Notes: a model not told the origin generated them from the sequence alone. 64,000 nt of DNA from Dyadobacter sp. 676 (GCF_040448675.1 NZ_CP159289.1:5997001-6061000), one strand, 5' to 3'. Positions 28,389-37,786 are shown, counted from the first letter of the stretch. Made by a program: numbers and translations.

Positions 28389-28459
28389 CGTTGCCGGGAA
28401 CGTTGTCAGTTCGTGTTTTTATAGGGAAAGCCATACTTTTTCCCGGCAACGCAAAATTA
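28389..28459 (-). promoter_or_regulatory. promoter and structured leader of the sigma gene
   Basis: TAATTTTG on the minus strand (28459-28452) matches the -7 box. Directly after it, 12-base perfect inverted repeats (28440-28451 and 28389-28400) face each other over 39 bases, so the first part of the message could fold into a long hairpin. The 339-base divergent region shares its other side with the Gfo/Idh/MocA gene. Confidence 0.5.
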
Positions 28460-28577
28460 CCCGGCCAGATTTGTCAGATTGACATTTGAAATATTGCAAG
28501 AATAGTTTGTGAGAAAACACCGGTAAAAGTCGGCCGGACAGTGCTTTGATTTGGGCTATTCATTACCTTGATCTGTC

Positions 28578-29882
28578 ATGACTATTTCCAGAAGAAAATT
28601 CATTGCGTCGGCTGCCGCGGGTGCGGTGGTTTTACCGGATGCCGCCGGTTTTGCGTATGCACGCCGGCCGGTTCGTTCGGCGGCCGACAAGATTCGCGTC
28701 GCGGCGATCGGGATCAACAGCATGGGCTGGGCCGACATTAACGCCGTGATCAAAAATCCCGGCGTCGAATGCGTCGCGCTTTGCGATGTCGACCGCAATG
28801 TGCTCGACAAGCGTGCGGCCGAACTGGCGGCAAAGGGCATCCGGGTGAAAACGTACGGCGATTACCGTAAGATTCTAGAAAACAAGGATGTAGACGCCGT
28901 AGTGATCGGTACTCCCGACCACTGGCATTGCCTGATGATGGCCGAAGCGTGTGAAGCGGGCAAGGATGTGTACGTTGAGAAGCCCATCGGTAATTCCATT
29001 GCCGAATGCCGCGCGATGGTGGCCGCACAGGAGCGCCATAACCGGGTGGTACAGGTAGGCCAGTGGCAGCGCAGCCAGCGGCATTTTCGCGATGCGGTAG
29101 ATTTTGTGTATTCGGGCAAGCTGGGTAAAGTAGGGCTTGTAAAAGTTTGGGGATATTTTAATTACGGAAATCCGATCCTGCAACAGCCCGACGGCACGGC
29201 TCCGGCCGGGGTCGATTACGATATGTGGCTCGGGCCGGCTGCCAAACGGCCTTTCAATCCGAACCGCTTCCATGGCTCGTTTCGCTGGTTTTGGGATTAT
29301 GCGGGTGGCATCATGACCGACTGGGGCGTGCATTTGCTCGATTATGCATTGCTGGGAATGAAGGCAACGGCCGCTCCCCGAAGCGTGAGCGCCAGTGGTG
29401 CCATGCTTCGGAATCCCGGCGCCGAAACACCGGACACGCTTACCGCCCTTTTTGAATATGGCGATTTTAACATTCAATGGGAACATGTGATCGGCTACGG
29501 CGCGGGCATTTACAACCGGCAGCACGGCATCGCGTTCCTCGGTGAAAACGGCACGCTTATCGTCGACCGGAAGGGCTGGGAGGTGGTACCTTATGAAAAC
29601 CGCATGGAAGCGGTCCCTCTCCGGCAATCGTCCGACAACGGCGTCGACGAGCACGCCCGCAACTTTGTGGAGGTAATCCGGTCGCGTCGTATGGAAGACC
29701 TCCACGCTCCGATACGCGTAGGGGCGGAGGCGGCGATCCTTTCGCAAATGGGTAATATCGCTTACCGGACCGGGAGCGCACTCCGCTGGAATGCGCAGAA
29801 GGGCGAATTCGACGATAACCCGGAAGCTAACAAGCTGATCGGCAATGCCTACCATAACGGTTACAAAATGCCGGGGACATAG
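28578..29882 (+). CDS. Gfo/Idh/MocA-family oxidoreductase with Tat signal
   Basis: A 434-residue enzyme beginning with a Tat-type signal (TISRRKFIASAAAGAVV). The Rossmann part starts KIRVAAIGINSMG (first glycine motif degenerate) with CDVD, and the catalytic dipeptide region is CEAGKDVYVEKPIG. The C-terminal sheet contains GGIMTDWGVHLLDYALLGM. Exported members of this family in Bacteroidota act on sugars or glycosides in the periplasm with tightly bound NAD. Substrate unknown. It diverges from the sigma gene of locus 1, which hints at a link to glycan use without proving it. Confidence 0.9.
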   Translation: MTISRRKFIASAAAGAVVLPDAAGFAYARRPVRSAADKIRVAAIGINSMGWADINAVIKNPGVECVALCDVDRNVLDKRAAELAAKGIRVKTYGDYRKILENKDVDAVVIGTPDHWHCLMMAEACEAGKDVYVEKPIGNSIAECRAMVAAQERHNRVVQVGQWQRSQRHFRDAVDFVYSGKLGKVGLVKVWGYFNYGNPILQQPDGTAPAGVDYDMWLGPAAKRPFNPNRFHGSFRWFWDYAGGIMTDWGVHLLDYALLGMKATAAPRSVSASGAMLRNPGAETPDTLTALFEYGDFNIQWEHVIGYGAGIYNRQHGIAFLGENGTLIVDRKGWEVVPYENRMEAVPLRQSSDNGVDEHARNFVEVIRSRRMEDLHAPIRVGAEAAILSQMGNIAYRTGSALRWNAQKGEFDDNPEANKLIGNAYHNGYKMPGT

Positions 29883-29923
29883 CCGTTCAGGAATTTGAAG
29901 TGAGTAAATAGGGGAGGAAATGG

Positions 29924-29931
29924 TATTTTTG
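29924..29931 (+). promoter_or_regulatory. -7 promoter box for the Crp-family gene
   Basis: TATTTTTG fits TAnnTTTG and lies 24 bases before ATG 29955, a spacing that would give a very short leader. Confidence 0.45.
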
Positions 29932-29954
29932 AAGGTGTCCATCCTCTAAACCAC

Positions 29955-30524
29955 ATGAGAGTACTTTCCAATCTGACCAAACTCGTCGACCCCTCCGAGC
30001 AGGAGCTGGCGATGATGAAAGAGCGCATGTGCCTGAAAACGCTTCGGAAAAACGAGCATTTTGTGCGGCAGGGCATCGCTTCGCAGGAAATAGCGCTCGT
30101 CGAGAAAGGGACGATGCGGCTTTATATAGAAACGCCCGACAAGGAAATTTGCAAGGATTTTTTATTTGAAAACTCCGTGGCATGCTCCTACGACGGTTTT
30201 TTCTTCGGGCAGCCGTCGCGCGTCAGCATTCAGGCGTTGCAGGAAACGCAGCTGCTTGTTTGGACAAAGGAAGATTCTCATTATCTGTACAAGACCTGCC
30301 CGGGCTGGCAACGTTTCTGGAACCTGCTGGTGGTAGAACAGCTCATGAAAACCGATTACCGCGAAACGTCGCTGCTCAAAGATTCGCCGGATGTGCGTTT
30401 TCGTAACATTCTGGAAGAACACCCGGTGCTTTTTAGCAGGATACCTCTGCAATACATCGCCAGCTACCTGGGCATTACCCGCGAAACGCTCAGCCGCTAC
30501 CGGAGCCGTATTCTGAACGACTAA
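29955..30524 (+). CDS. Crp/Fnr-family transcriptional regulator
   Basis: A 189-residue regulator with a cyclic-nucleotide-type barrel (FVRQGIASQEIALVEKGTMRLYIET) and a short helix-turn-helix (IPLQYIASYLGITRETLSRYRSRI). The barrel lacks the phosphate-binding Arg/Glu pattern of true cAMP receptors, as is common in Bacteroidota, so the ligand is unknown. The next gene begins 15 bases after the stop, which suggests co-expression. Confidence 0.88.
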   Translation: MRVLSNLTKLVDPSEQELAMMKERMCLKTLRKNEHFVRQGIASQEIALVEKGTMRLYIETPDKEICKDFLFENSVACSYDGFFFGQPSRVSIQALQETQLLVWTKEDSHYLYKTCPGWQRFWNLLVVEQLMKTDYRETSLLKDSPDVRFRNILEEHPVLFSRIPLQYIASYLGITRETLSRYRSRILND

Positions 30525-30539
30525 CATGCCATCCTCCCT

Positions 30540-31014
30540 ATGAAAACCCCGAATACAGAACCCGCCGTTGCGTCCGTTGTCCAGATCCGGAAATTCCACA
30601 ACGCCGAAGGCCGCATCCACGCCGTATTGAGCTACAACTCGTCCCGGAATTACCTGCTGATGAAATGGATCGGCTATTCCACCGATGCTGAAATCGTCAC
30701 CGCTTTGGAAGAAATGAAGCAATGGCATCAAACGACCGGCAAAGCGCGTGGCTGCCGCTTTCATGTGCACGATACAAAGGAAATCGAAGGCTCCTGGGCC
30801 GGAACGATGGAGTATATCTGCAACGACTTCTTTCCCGAATGTCGTCGCGCCGGTTTGTCGTGCAATATCAGCATTGTTTCCCCCCGACTTTTTCTCTAAA
30901 ATGGCCTCCCTGACATTGCTGAACAGGCCGGGAACCGTGGTCCCTACAACGGTGGTGAATACACTCAGGGAGGCCGAGAACCTTATCTCCGGGCGCTACG
31001 CGGTCTCTGTCTGA
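30540..31014 (+). pseudogene. STAS/SEC14-like small protein, frameshifted
   Basis: The first frame ends SCNISIVSPRLFL at 30899. If the run of six C at 30880-30885 is read as five, it continues as IVSPDFFSKMASLTLLNRPG, giving 157 residues that end ENLISGRYAVSV at 31014. The pattern (KWIGYSTDAEIVTALEEMKQW, HVHDTKEIEGSWAG) resembles STAS/SEC14-type proteins of unknown role that often sit beside regulators. It is coupled to the Crp-family gene. Function is not known. Confidence 0.7.
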
Positions 31015-31066
31015 GTTTCAGCCGCCGGCGATGTTCAACGCCGGGCAGCGCCGGAGCGTCTGTTAC

Positions 31067-32038
31067 TTAGTGCATCTGGTAGCGATCTACGTGGTTTTCG
31101 ATAGGTTTAACCGTTTGGAGGTAAGCATAAATAGCGTTCAGGTCAGATTCTTTCATTCCCGCGTACATGGTCCATGGCATCGGGGTGTTGGGTTGGGAAG
31201 CGGGCACTGGCGATGCCACGTAGCCCTGAGCCGCGAATGCCTTGAAGCGGTTCACAAAATCCGATGCCGTCCAGTTGCCGATACCGGTTTGCTTGTGCAT
31301 GGTAATGTTGGGCGAAACCACTACGCCGGCCGGACTCTTAAACGCCATTCCTCCCCCAAGCTCCGTGCCCGGAATCACGCTGCCTTTGTCGGTTTTGCTG
31401 TGGCAGTCAACGCAGCCGGTCGCATTGACCAGGTATTTGCCGTAAGCCACTACGTCCGCCGTGTCGGGCCGGGGCGACAATTCGGCTTTGGCGGGCATGG
31501 TGTTGATGATAAAATTAACCGGGAAATCGGCCCGGGATTCCGGTACATCTTTCTCCACGGGCGGTAACGTGCGGATATACGCGATAATCGAGAAAATATC
31601 CTCCTGATCCATCCGCCCGAAGCGGTGGTAGCCCATGACCGGGAAAAGCGCCTTGCCGTTCTTGCTGACGCCCGTGGTGATGGCGCGGAAAAGTTCGCCG
31701 TCGGTCCAGCCGGCCAATGCGTACGGCGTAATGTTCGGCGCATAAAATGTGCCGGGAAACCCCATCTGCTGGTCAAAACGCTCTCCGCCTGCGCCCTGGC
31801 CGGTGGTCATCATCGGCCCCGCGAACCTCGACCAGTCGCGGCTGCTGTGGCAGTCCATACAAACCGTGACATGGTTTGCCAGGTAACGGCCCCGTTCCAC
31901 CCGCGCGGCTGTCTTTTCAATTTTGATGTCCGGTGCCTTGCCGGTGTCGGGTAACGCCAGTTTTACGTAAGTGGCTGCGAAGCAAACGAGTAGTGCGATT
32001 GTGGCAAGCGCATATCCTGCCCACCTTAGAATTTTCAT
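31067..32038 (-). CDS. dihaem c-type cytochrome, membrane-anchored
   Basis: A 323-residue protein with an N-terminal helix (YALATIALLVCFAATYV) followed by two class-I cytochrome c domains with haem sites CMDCH (near residue 60) and CVDCH (near 213). It resembles dihaem subunits that accept electrons from periplasmic dehydrogenases. No dehydrogenase is directly next to it; the sialic-acid genes start 121 bases upstream on the same strand. Electron transfer in the periplasm is the likely role. Confidence 0.88.
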   Translation of the reverse strand: MKILRWAGYALATIALLVCFAATYVKLALPDTGKAPDIKIEKTAARVERGRYLANHVTVCMDCHSSRDWSRFAGPMMTTGQGAGGERFDQQMGFPGTFYAPNITPYALAGWTDGELFRAITTGVSKNGKALFPVMGYHRFGRMDQEDIFSIIAYIRTLPPVEKDVPESRADFPVNFIINTMPAKAELSPRPDTADVVAYGKYLVNATGCVDCHSKTDKGSVIPGTELGGGMAFKSPAGVVVSPNITMHKQTGIGNWTASDFVNRFKAFAAQGYVASPVPASQPNTPMPWTMYAGMKESDLNAIYAYLQTVKPIENHVDRYQMH

Positions 32039-32159
32039 GGCTGATTAGATTTAAGGAATACCTGTTTCGTACGTAGCGCCCCATTTCCCGCCGGGGATTG
32101 GATTGCGGTTCAAAAATAGAAGCGTTACGGCCAAAACGATTTGATCCAAATCACAAAAA

Positions 32160-34637
32160 TCAGGCGGATCGAGTAACCGGTACGGCCTTGCTGACGAGCC
32201 ATCCGAAGACCACGCAGCCAAATATGCCCACGCCGGGGTACAGAAAGAAATGCACCCACCCGTTGGCCTGAACAAAATAGAGTAGTACCGCGCTCAGGAA
32301 AAAACCGGCCAGGATACCCGTGCTGTTGATCGAAGGGAAAAATATCCCGGCTACAAACATTCCCGCCAAGCAACCGCCGAATATGCCGATCAGTTTCAGG
32401 TATTCGTCCCAGATACTATTGTTTTCCATAAAAACGAGCCAGATCGCAATGCCGATTCCGGCCGCGCCTAACGCGAGGGTGATGTAGCGTGCGAAGCGGA
32501 ACCGTTGCAAATCCGTAGACCCGGGTGCGAAATGGCCGAAGAAATCGGTCGTGACCACCGTGGCAATGGAATTCATGGAAGAACTGATGGTAGACATCGT
32601 CGCAGCGAACAGCCCCGCTATCACAAGTCCGCGCAGGCCGGCGGGCAGTCGGGTGGAGATAAACCAGGGAAAAATGTCGTCCGTCCGGGCCATGGTGTTC
32701 AACAGCTGGGGCGATTGTTTGAAATACACCCATAATGCGGTCCCGACAAGGAAAAATATCAATGTTGCGGGAATTACCAGAAACGCATTGGTCCAGATCG
32801 AGCGCCGCGCTTCGGCTTCGGTGGGTGTGGTAAGGTAACGCTGCACCACCACCTGGTCGGACGTGTAAGTCACGATCTGCGTCAGGAAATTCCCCACCAG
32901 CACCACCCAAAGCACCGGCTCGGTAATGGCCCAGCCGCTGTTGACCATGTGGAATTTGTCTGCCCGGCTTGCCTGTTCAAAGAACGAACCGAATCCGCCA
33001 ACCGCGTCGGCGATGAAGAACAGGCTCAGAAATGCGCCGCCAAGTAGTACGCCTACCTGCATTACCTCGGTCCATACGACCGCTTCGATCCCCCCGGAAA
33101 TGGTATAGGCGGTGGTAATCAGGCTGGTGAGCATAATGCAGAGCATCAGGTTCATACCGGTGACCGTGCTCAGCACCAGCGCGGGCAGATAGATAACAAT
33201 GCCCAGCCTTCCGACCTGAAAAACGACAAATGTGAAGCTGCCAACCAGTTTGACCGTTTTATTGAACCGAAATGCAAGGTATTCATATACACTGGTGATG
33301 TTCAGTTTACGAAAATAGGGCAGGAAAAACCAGATCACGACCGGCGCCACGACGACGATCATCGCATTGGCGAAAATGTAGGTCCAGTCGGTGGCATAGG
33401 TTTTCGCAGGAATGGCGATGAATGTGAGCGCGCTCAGTTTGCTGCCGAAAATACTTAACCCGGCTGCCCACCAGGGGATATTCTGTCCTCCGAGAAAGAA
33501 ATCGTCGGTGCTGGCGCCCATCTTGCGGGAAACATAAATACTGATGCCGAGTACAAGCAGGAAGTAAACCGATACTACCGTCCAGTCGGCCCCATTGAAT
33601 GTGCCGGTGCTCGATACCGGGCTGCCTTCCGTCACGCGCGGCGTACGGATACCTGGCTGTACCTCCCCTGAGGGAATCACCGGCAGACCGTTCCACGTTA
33701 CGAGCGGCGTGGTAACCGCCGCTTTACCTTCGGGATATATGCCAAGCGGTGCCCAGGTGTCGGTAATGGTGTGGTATGCCAAGATCTCCCTGCGGAAACC
33801 GGGATGGTTTTCTTTCAGCTCCATCACCCGGTTTGCATAAGTACCATCGTCACCACCTATCACGAGCAGGTGCGACTGCCCGGCCGCATACGCAGGCGAG
33901 GGGGCGGCCGCTACCGCGTTGGGTAGGCCGGCAATGCGTTTCCAGCTTTTGGAAACGGGATTATAGGCAAGGCACTCTTTCAAATAGGTGCGCCGGGCGG
34001 CTCCGGTGGTAACATTATAATGTAACCCGACTCCGCTGAACAGAAAGAAACGGCCATCCTGCGCGCCGGCAACGCCTAGCATGCGGCCATCTCCGGGTAT
34101 GGGCGGTAGTTCGTTCCATTGTTTTTTGCGCAGATCAAACTCCCAGAAACGGTTGGACGCATTGGTATCGGACGGTGCCACGGTGCCGCCCGCAATGTAT
34201 ATTTTGTCGTCCAGCAGCGCCCCGGAAGCATAGGCAAGCGGGATGGGCAAAGCAGGCAAACGAGTGACGTCAATGCGTCCGTTTCGCCAGTTTAGAATGA
34301 ATGCTTCGCTGTAATGCCTCGTACCGTCGGCACCGCCCATGCAGAAAACGCCTTCGGGAGTCGTGAGCGAAATGCCATAACCCATCGCATGGGGCAGCTT
34401 GCCCGCTTTTTTCCAGCGCCCCGATGGATTTTCGAGTACAAAAATATCGTCATGCCACGTTTTGGGCGCCGTACCCCACGGCCCGGCATTACCCGGAAAA
34501 TTGGCACCGCCCGCCACAACCAGTGCGTCGTTGCCGACACCCGCATAAGCCCCGGCTAAGCCGACGGCGTCGGGAAGCGGCGGCAGGTTTTTCCACTGCA
34601 ATAGCGAAGGACCGGCGCGTTCGGCACTGGCGACCAT
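32160..34637 (-). CDS. NanM-like Kelch mutarotase fused to sodium/solute symporter
   Basis: An 825-residue fusion. Residues about 10-335 form a Kelch propeller of the cyclically permuted sialic-acid mutarotase type (GLAGAYAGVGNDALVVAGGA, KIYIAGGTVAP). Residues about 350-825 are an SSS-family transporter with 13 or so helices (NIPWWAAGLSIFGSKLSALTFIAIPAKTY). The propeller should be periplasmic, yet ATG 34637 gives no signal peptide. Reading one more A in the A6 run at 34647-34652 links it to an ATG at 34678 and adds MVRFFFVLTFFLQT, a convincing signal. It lies 99 bases after the lyase gene. Predicted role: convert sialic acid to the transported anomer and import it. Confidence 0.85.
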   Translation of the reverse strand: MVASAERAGPSLLQWKNLPPLPDAVGLAGAYAGVGNDALVVAGGANFPGNAGPWGTAPKTWHDDIFVLENPSGRWKKAGKLPHAMGYGISLTTPEGVFCMGGADGTRHYSEAFILNWRNGRIDVTRLPALPIPLAYASGALLDDKIYIAGGTVAPSDTNASNRFWEFDLRKKQWNELPPIPGDGRMLGVAGAQDGRFFLFSGVGLHYNVTTGAARRTYLKECLAYNPVSKSWKRIAGLPNAVAAAPSPAYAAGQSHLLVIGGDDGTYANRVMELKENHPGFRREILAYHTITDTWAPLGIYPEGKAAVTTPLVTWNGLPVIPSGEVQPGIRTPRVTEGSPVSSTGTFNGADWTVVSVYFLLVLGISIYVSRKMGASTDDFFLGGQNIPWWAAGLSIFGSKLSALTFIAIPAKTYATDWTYIFANAMIVVVAPVVIWFFLPYFRKLNITSVYEYLAFRFNKTVKLVGSFTFVVFQVGRLGIVIYLPALVLSTVTGMNLMLCIMLTSLITTAYTISGGIEAVVWTEVMQVGVLLGGAFLSLFFIADAVGGFGSFFEQASRADKFHMVNSGWAITEPVLWVVLVGNFLTQIVTYTSDQVVVQRYLTTPTEAEARRSIWTNAFLVIPATLIFFLVGTALWVYFKQSPQLLNTMARTDDIFPWFISTRLPAGLRGLVIAGLFAATMSTISSSMNSIATVVTTDFFGHFAPGSTDLQRFRFARYITLALGAAGIGIAIWLVFMENNSIWDEYLKLIGIFGGCLAGMFVAGIFFPSINSTGILAGFFLSAVLLYFVQANGWVHFFLYPGVGIFGCVVFGWLVSKAVPVTRSA

Positions 34638-34736
34638 AGTTTGCAGAAAAAAGTCAAGACAAAGAAGAAACGGACCATCAGGTATCAGTCATTCAGGTAT
34701 TTCTCATTCCACGGCGGCTCATTCACTCACGGCGGA

Positions 34737-35672
34737 TCATTCGGTAATGGAACGCTCGGCGTTTAGCTGATCAAAAAAGCCGATGCCCGCCAGTTGGCGT
34801 CGCAACGCTTCATATTGATCGTCGGGCAGGGCAGTAAGCGGCAGGCGACAGGGGCCCATGTCGAAACCGAGCATTTTCATCACGGCTTTTTGCGCGGGGA
34901 TAGGGGGATACTGCACGACGATCCGCACCATTTCGACGCAGAAAAGCATTTGTCTTCGCGCTCTTTCCATATCGCCCGCTTCGAAATACTCCCGCACTTT
35001 CAGGTAAAAAGGTGCCGCGAAGTTGAACGTACTGCCGATCGCCCCTTTCGCCCCCATTGCCAGTGCCGGCAAATGGTTTTCATCGAAACCGTACAAAACG
35101 TCATATCTGCCCTGGTCGAAGTTCAGGCATTCCTGGTATTCCCAAAGCGTGGCCGCCGTATATTTTATGCCTGCGAAGTTTGGAATCTGCTTTTTTGCAA
35201 TGCCCATCAAATCCAGCACATCCACCGAAAAACCGGTAAGCGACGGAATATGATAGTAGTAGAACGGCAGCTGGGGCGCCCCGGCTGCAATATCGGTCAT
35301 GCAATCGGCCAGGTTTTGGACCGATGTGGGCTTGAAATAAAATGCCGCTACCGACGAAATGGCGTCGGCACCCGCTTCCTGTGCGTGGCGCGCGAGCTTG
35401 CGTGCTTCCGCAATGCTGGCGTGCCCTACATGCACGATGTTGCGCAACCGCCCTTTCCCCGCGTCGATCACCGTTTCGGCAATCCGCATGCGCTCTTCGA
35501 GCGTGAGGTTAGGGCCTTCGCCATTGCTACCGCAGATGAAAATGCCCGATATGCGGCTGCTGATCAAATGCTCCGCCAGTGGCGGCAACAGCTCGTAGTG
35601 GACCGAGCCGTCCGAATGGAAGGGCGTAAAAAGTGCGGCAATGAGGCCGTCGGTGTGCTGAATGGTGTTCAT
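34737..35672 (-). CDS. nanA: N-acetylneuraminate lyase / DHDPS-family aldolase
   Basis: A 311-residue aldolase of the DapA/NanA family. The pyruvate-binding motif is GSNGEGPNLTLEER, the Schiff-base lysine is Lys170 in NFAGIKYTAATL, and the active-site Tyr lies in FYYYHIPSLTG. The GSNGE form (rather than GTTGE of DapA) and its place between sialidase and the mutarotase-transporter favour sialate cleavage to ManNAc and pyruvate in the cytoplasm. It follows the sialidase with 21 bases between them. Confidence 0.88.
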   Translation of the reverse strand: MNTIQHTDGLIAALFTPFHSDGSVHYELLPPLAEHLISSRISGIFICGSNGEGPNLTLEERMRIAETVIDAGKGRLRNIVHVGHASIAEARKLARHAQEAGADAISSVAAFYFKPTSVQNLADCMTDIAAGAPQLPFYYYHIPSLTGFSVDVLDLMGIAKKQIPNFAGIKYTAATLWEYQECLNFDQGRYDVLYGFDENHLPALAMGAKGAIGSTFNFAAPFYLKVREYFEAGDMERARRQMLFCVEMVRIVVQYPPIPAQKAVMKMLGFDMGPCRLPLTALPDDQYEALRRQLAGIGFFDQLNAERSITE

Positions 35673-35693
35673 ATTAACGCTTAAACTGGAAAT

Positions 35694-36890
35694 TCAGGGT
35701 TTGCGGTCGCCGAAAAGCCACCCGGGCGCGATCGTTTGCAAGACGATCTGCTCATAGGCACCGGTTTTGCCGGCTTCGTAAAGGCACAGGATTTGGCCGT
35801 CGGGCAATACGGCCATGCTCGAATAGGCGGACGGGCCTGGGCAAATGGTTTTGATGACCGGCCAGGTTTTGCCTTCGTCGAAGCTCGCCCGTATGGTCAG
35901 GTTATGGCGCTTGCCGGTGCTTGCGGGATTCAGAAACAATATCGCGCCCGCTTTTTTCGCATCCGGCCATTCGTACCGGATAACCGACGCCTGACATACC
36001 GGTTCCACCAGTTCGGGAACGTCCTCGGGCGCCGTCCAGCTCACACCGCCGTCGTAGCTGACCGACTGTGCCCGGCGGCCGCGACCAAAATACGAGCGCA
36101 TGTTCATCAGGAGCGTGCCGTTGCCGTCGGCTATTTCAACTACCTGGCATTCGTTCATTTTCGGTGTGATGGAACCGCCTAGCTGCCATGTTTTGCCATG
36201 ATCGTCGCTGTAAATCGCATGCGCACCGTATTCGAACGGCCCGTTGCGTACTTTGCCGTTCGGATCGTCGTAACTGAAATCGCAGGGGATTACCAGGCGT
36301 CCTTTGTGAGGGCCGTTTTTGATTTGTATCCCGATACCCGGTCCGGTCGCATACCAGCCCCATTCCGGTTTTTTGGTGGTTTGTGTTATTTCAACCGGTT
36401 TTGACCAGGTAATACCGTTGTCCGAACTGCCGGATAGCCATACGGTCCGGGTCGACGTGGATTTTTTGGTAATAATGTCGCTTTCCGACACGTCGCCGCG
36501 GTTATGGGTGAGCAGAAGCAGAATTTCGCCGGTTTGCTCGTCGAGTACGGGGCAAGGGTTGCCGCAGGTATTGGCCCCGTCGTCCCACACTACCGTTTGC
36601 GGGCCCCAGGTTTTTCCGTTGTCGGTAGAGCGTTTCATCAGCAGATCGATATCCCCGGCATCGGCTGCACCGTCCTTCCGGCCTTCGCAAAAGGCGATCA
36701 ATGCCCCGTTTTTTGCCCTGATGAGCGAAGGAATGCGATAACTTTTATAGCCATTTTCCCCCGCTACAAATAACGCTCGGGTTTCGGGAACATCCCGGGC
36801 CATAGTAGCGGGCGGCTGCCACGCTTTCGACCCGGACGGCAGGAACTGCCATGTGCAGCACAAAAGGGCTATCGCGTATGTTTTCTTCAT
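35694..36890 (-). CDS. nanH: exo-alpha-sialidase (BNR/Asp-box)
   Basis: A 398-residue secreted sialidase: signal peptide, the Arg triad start YKSYRIPSLIRAKNG, Asp motif in AADAGDIDLL, and at least five Asp boxes (STDNGKTW, SSDNGITW, SDDHGKTW, YDGGVSW, FDEGKTW). It releases terminal sialic acids from glycoconjugates in the periplasm or outside. First structural gene of the sialic-acid unit, with a candidate operator 30-50 bases upstream of the start. Confidence 0.92.
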   Translation of the reverse strand: MKKTYAIALLCCTWQFLPSGSKAWQPPATMARDVPETRALFVAGENGYKSYRIPSLIRAKNGALIAFCEGRKDGAADAGDIDLLMKRSTDNGKTWGPQTVVWDDGANTCGNPCPVLDEQTGEILLLLTHNRGDVSESDIITKKSTSTRTVWLSGSSDNGITWSKPVEITQTTKKPEWGWYATGPGIGIQIKNGPHKGRLVIPCDFSYDDPNGKVRNGPFEYGAHAIYSDDHGKTWQLGGSITPKMNECQVVEIADGNGTLLMNMRSYFGRGRRAQSVSYDGGVSWTAPEDVPELVEPVCQASVIRYEWPDAKKAGAILFLNPASTGKRHNLTIRASFDEGKTWPVIKTICPGPSAYSSMAVLPDGQILCLYEAGKTGAYEQIVLQTIAPGWLFGDRKP

Positions 36891-36920
36891 GGCGGTTCGG
36901 CAATATGCAGGCGCTATGTC

Positions 36921-36940
36921 TATTAGTAGTTATGTACTAC
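36921..36940 (-). promoter_or_regulatory. candidate operator upstream of the sialidase gene
   Basis: The arms GTAGT (36926-36930) and ACTAC (36936-36940) flank five bases, within TATTAGTAGTTATGTACTAC. The left side, TATTAGTnnTTAT, also occurs at 37892-37904 in the region upstream of the GntR gene. Likely bound by that regulator. Confidence 0.4.
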
Positions 36941-37048
36941 ATAAAAAGATAAATGTAAAGGGATTTATACTAAACATCCAAACATTTATTTAAAGAACAA
37001 CAAAAAAGGAAGGGCAACAGGCGGAGCGCCGGAGCATGGAGGATAATT

Positions 37049-37747
37049 TCAGGCTTTCAGCCGGTCGAAATGGGGTTTCAGATGGGCTTTCATGCCGTGC
37101 CTGAAATCCTCCGCGTCGCCGGTTTTCAATATCTCCACCAGGTCGTGATGAGTGACCTGCCCCGCTTCCGTTTCCCCGTCCTTTCCGATCTCGTAGTCGA
37201 GCACGTATTCAAAAACGGGCAGCAGCATTTTCTGGAAGCGCATGTAGGTATCGTTGCCGGTCATTTGGTAAAGCTTGCCATGAAAAGCGACCTCGTGCTC
37301 TACCCGGAAAGCTTTTTGTTGCTTGTTCATTTCCTGCTCCACGATGGCCTCCAGGTCGGTAATATCGCCGGAGGTCTTGCGCAGGTAAATGAGGTCGGCC
37401 AGGCCCATTTCAAGGACAAGGCGGAGTTCGAAAATATCCCTTAATGTGTTTTTGCCCAGGATCAGCGGGTCGAGCACCCTTTCGAGCGAGCCCAGAATAT
37501 CGGGCTGTGCGAGTACCATTCCGCGTTTTTTACGGGTGTCGATCATGCCGAGCATACGCAGCCGGCTGAGCGCCTCGCGGACGACATTGCGGCTAACTCC
37601 CAGCGCATCGGCCAGTTCCTGTTCTTTGGGCAACGCGTCGCCCGGCACGAATGATTTTCGTTTCAGATACTCGCGCAGCCTGGATTCCACCATATCGGCC
37701 ATCGTGGAAGCCTCCACAGGCCGGATGTCCTTTTTCAAATCGTTCAT
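37049..37747 (-). CDS. GntR-family (FadR/FCD) transcriptional regulator
   Basis: A 232-residue regulator with N-terminal winged helix (FVPGDALPKEQELADALGVSRNVVREALSRLRMLGMI) and C-terminal FCD ligand domain, whose metal-binding His/Asp pattern (LRLVLEMGLA, HEVAFHGKLYQMTGN, THHDLVEILKTGD) is intact. Its place before sialidase, lyase and transporter makes it the likely NanR-type repressor of the unit. Own promoter box at 37786-37779. Confidence 0.9.
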   Translation of the reverse strand: MNDLKKDIRPVEASTMADMVESRLREYLKRKSFVPGDALPKEQELADALGVSRNVVREALSRLRMLGMIDTRKKRGMVLAQPDILGSLERVLDPLILGKNTLRDIFELRLVLEMGLADLIYLRKTSGDITDLEAIVEQEMNKQQKAFRVEHEVAFHGKLYQMTGNDTYMRFQKMLLPVFEYVLDYEIGKDGETEAGQVTHHDLVEILKTGDAEDFRHGMKAHLKPHFDRLKA

Positions 37748-37778
37748 AATGCCGTTGGCCGCCCATTGCGGCCTGATG

Positions 37779-37786
37779 CAAAGCTA
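37779..37786 (-). promoter_or_regulatory. -7 promoter box for the GntR gene
   Basis: Reads TAGCTTTG on the minus strand, a full match to TAnnTTTG, 32 bases upstream of ATG 37747. Confidence 0.45.
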
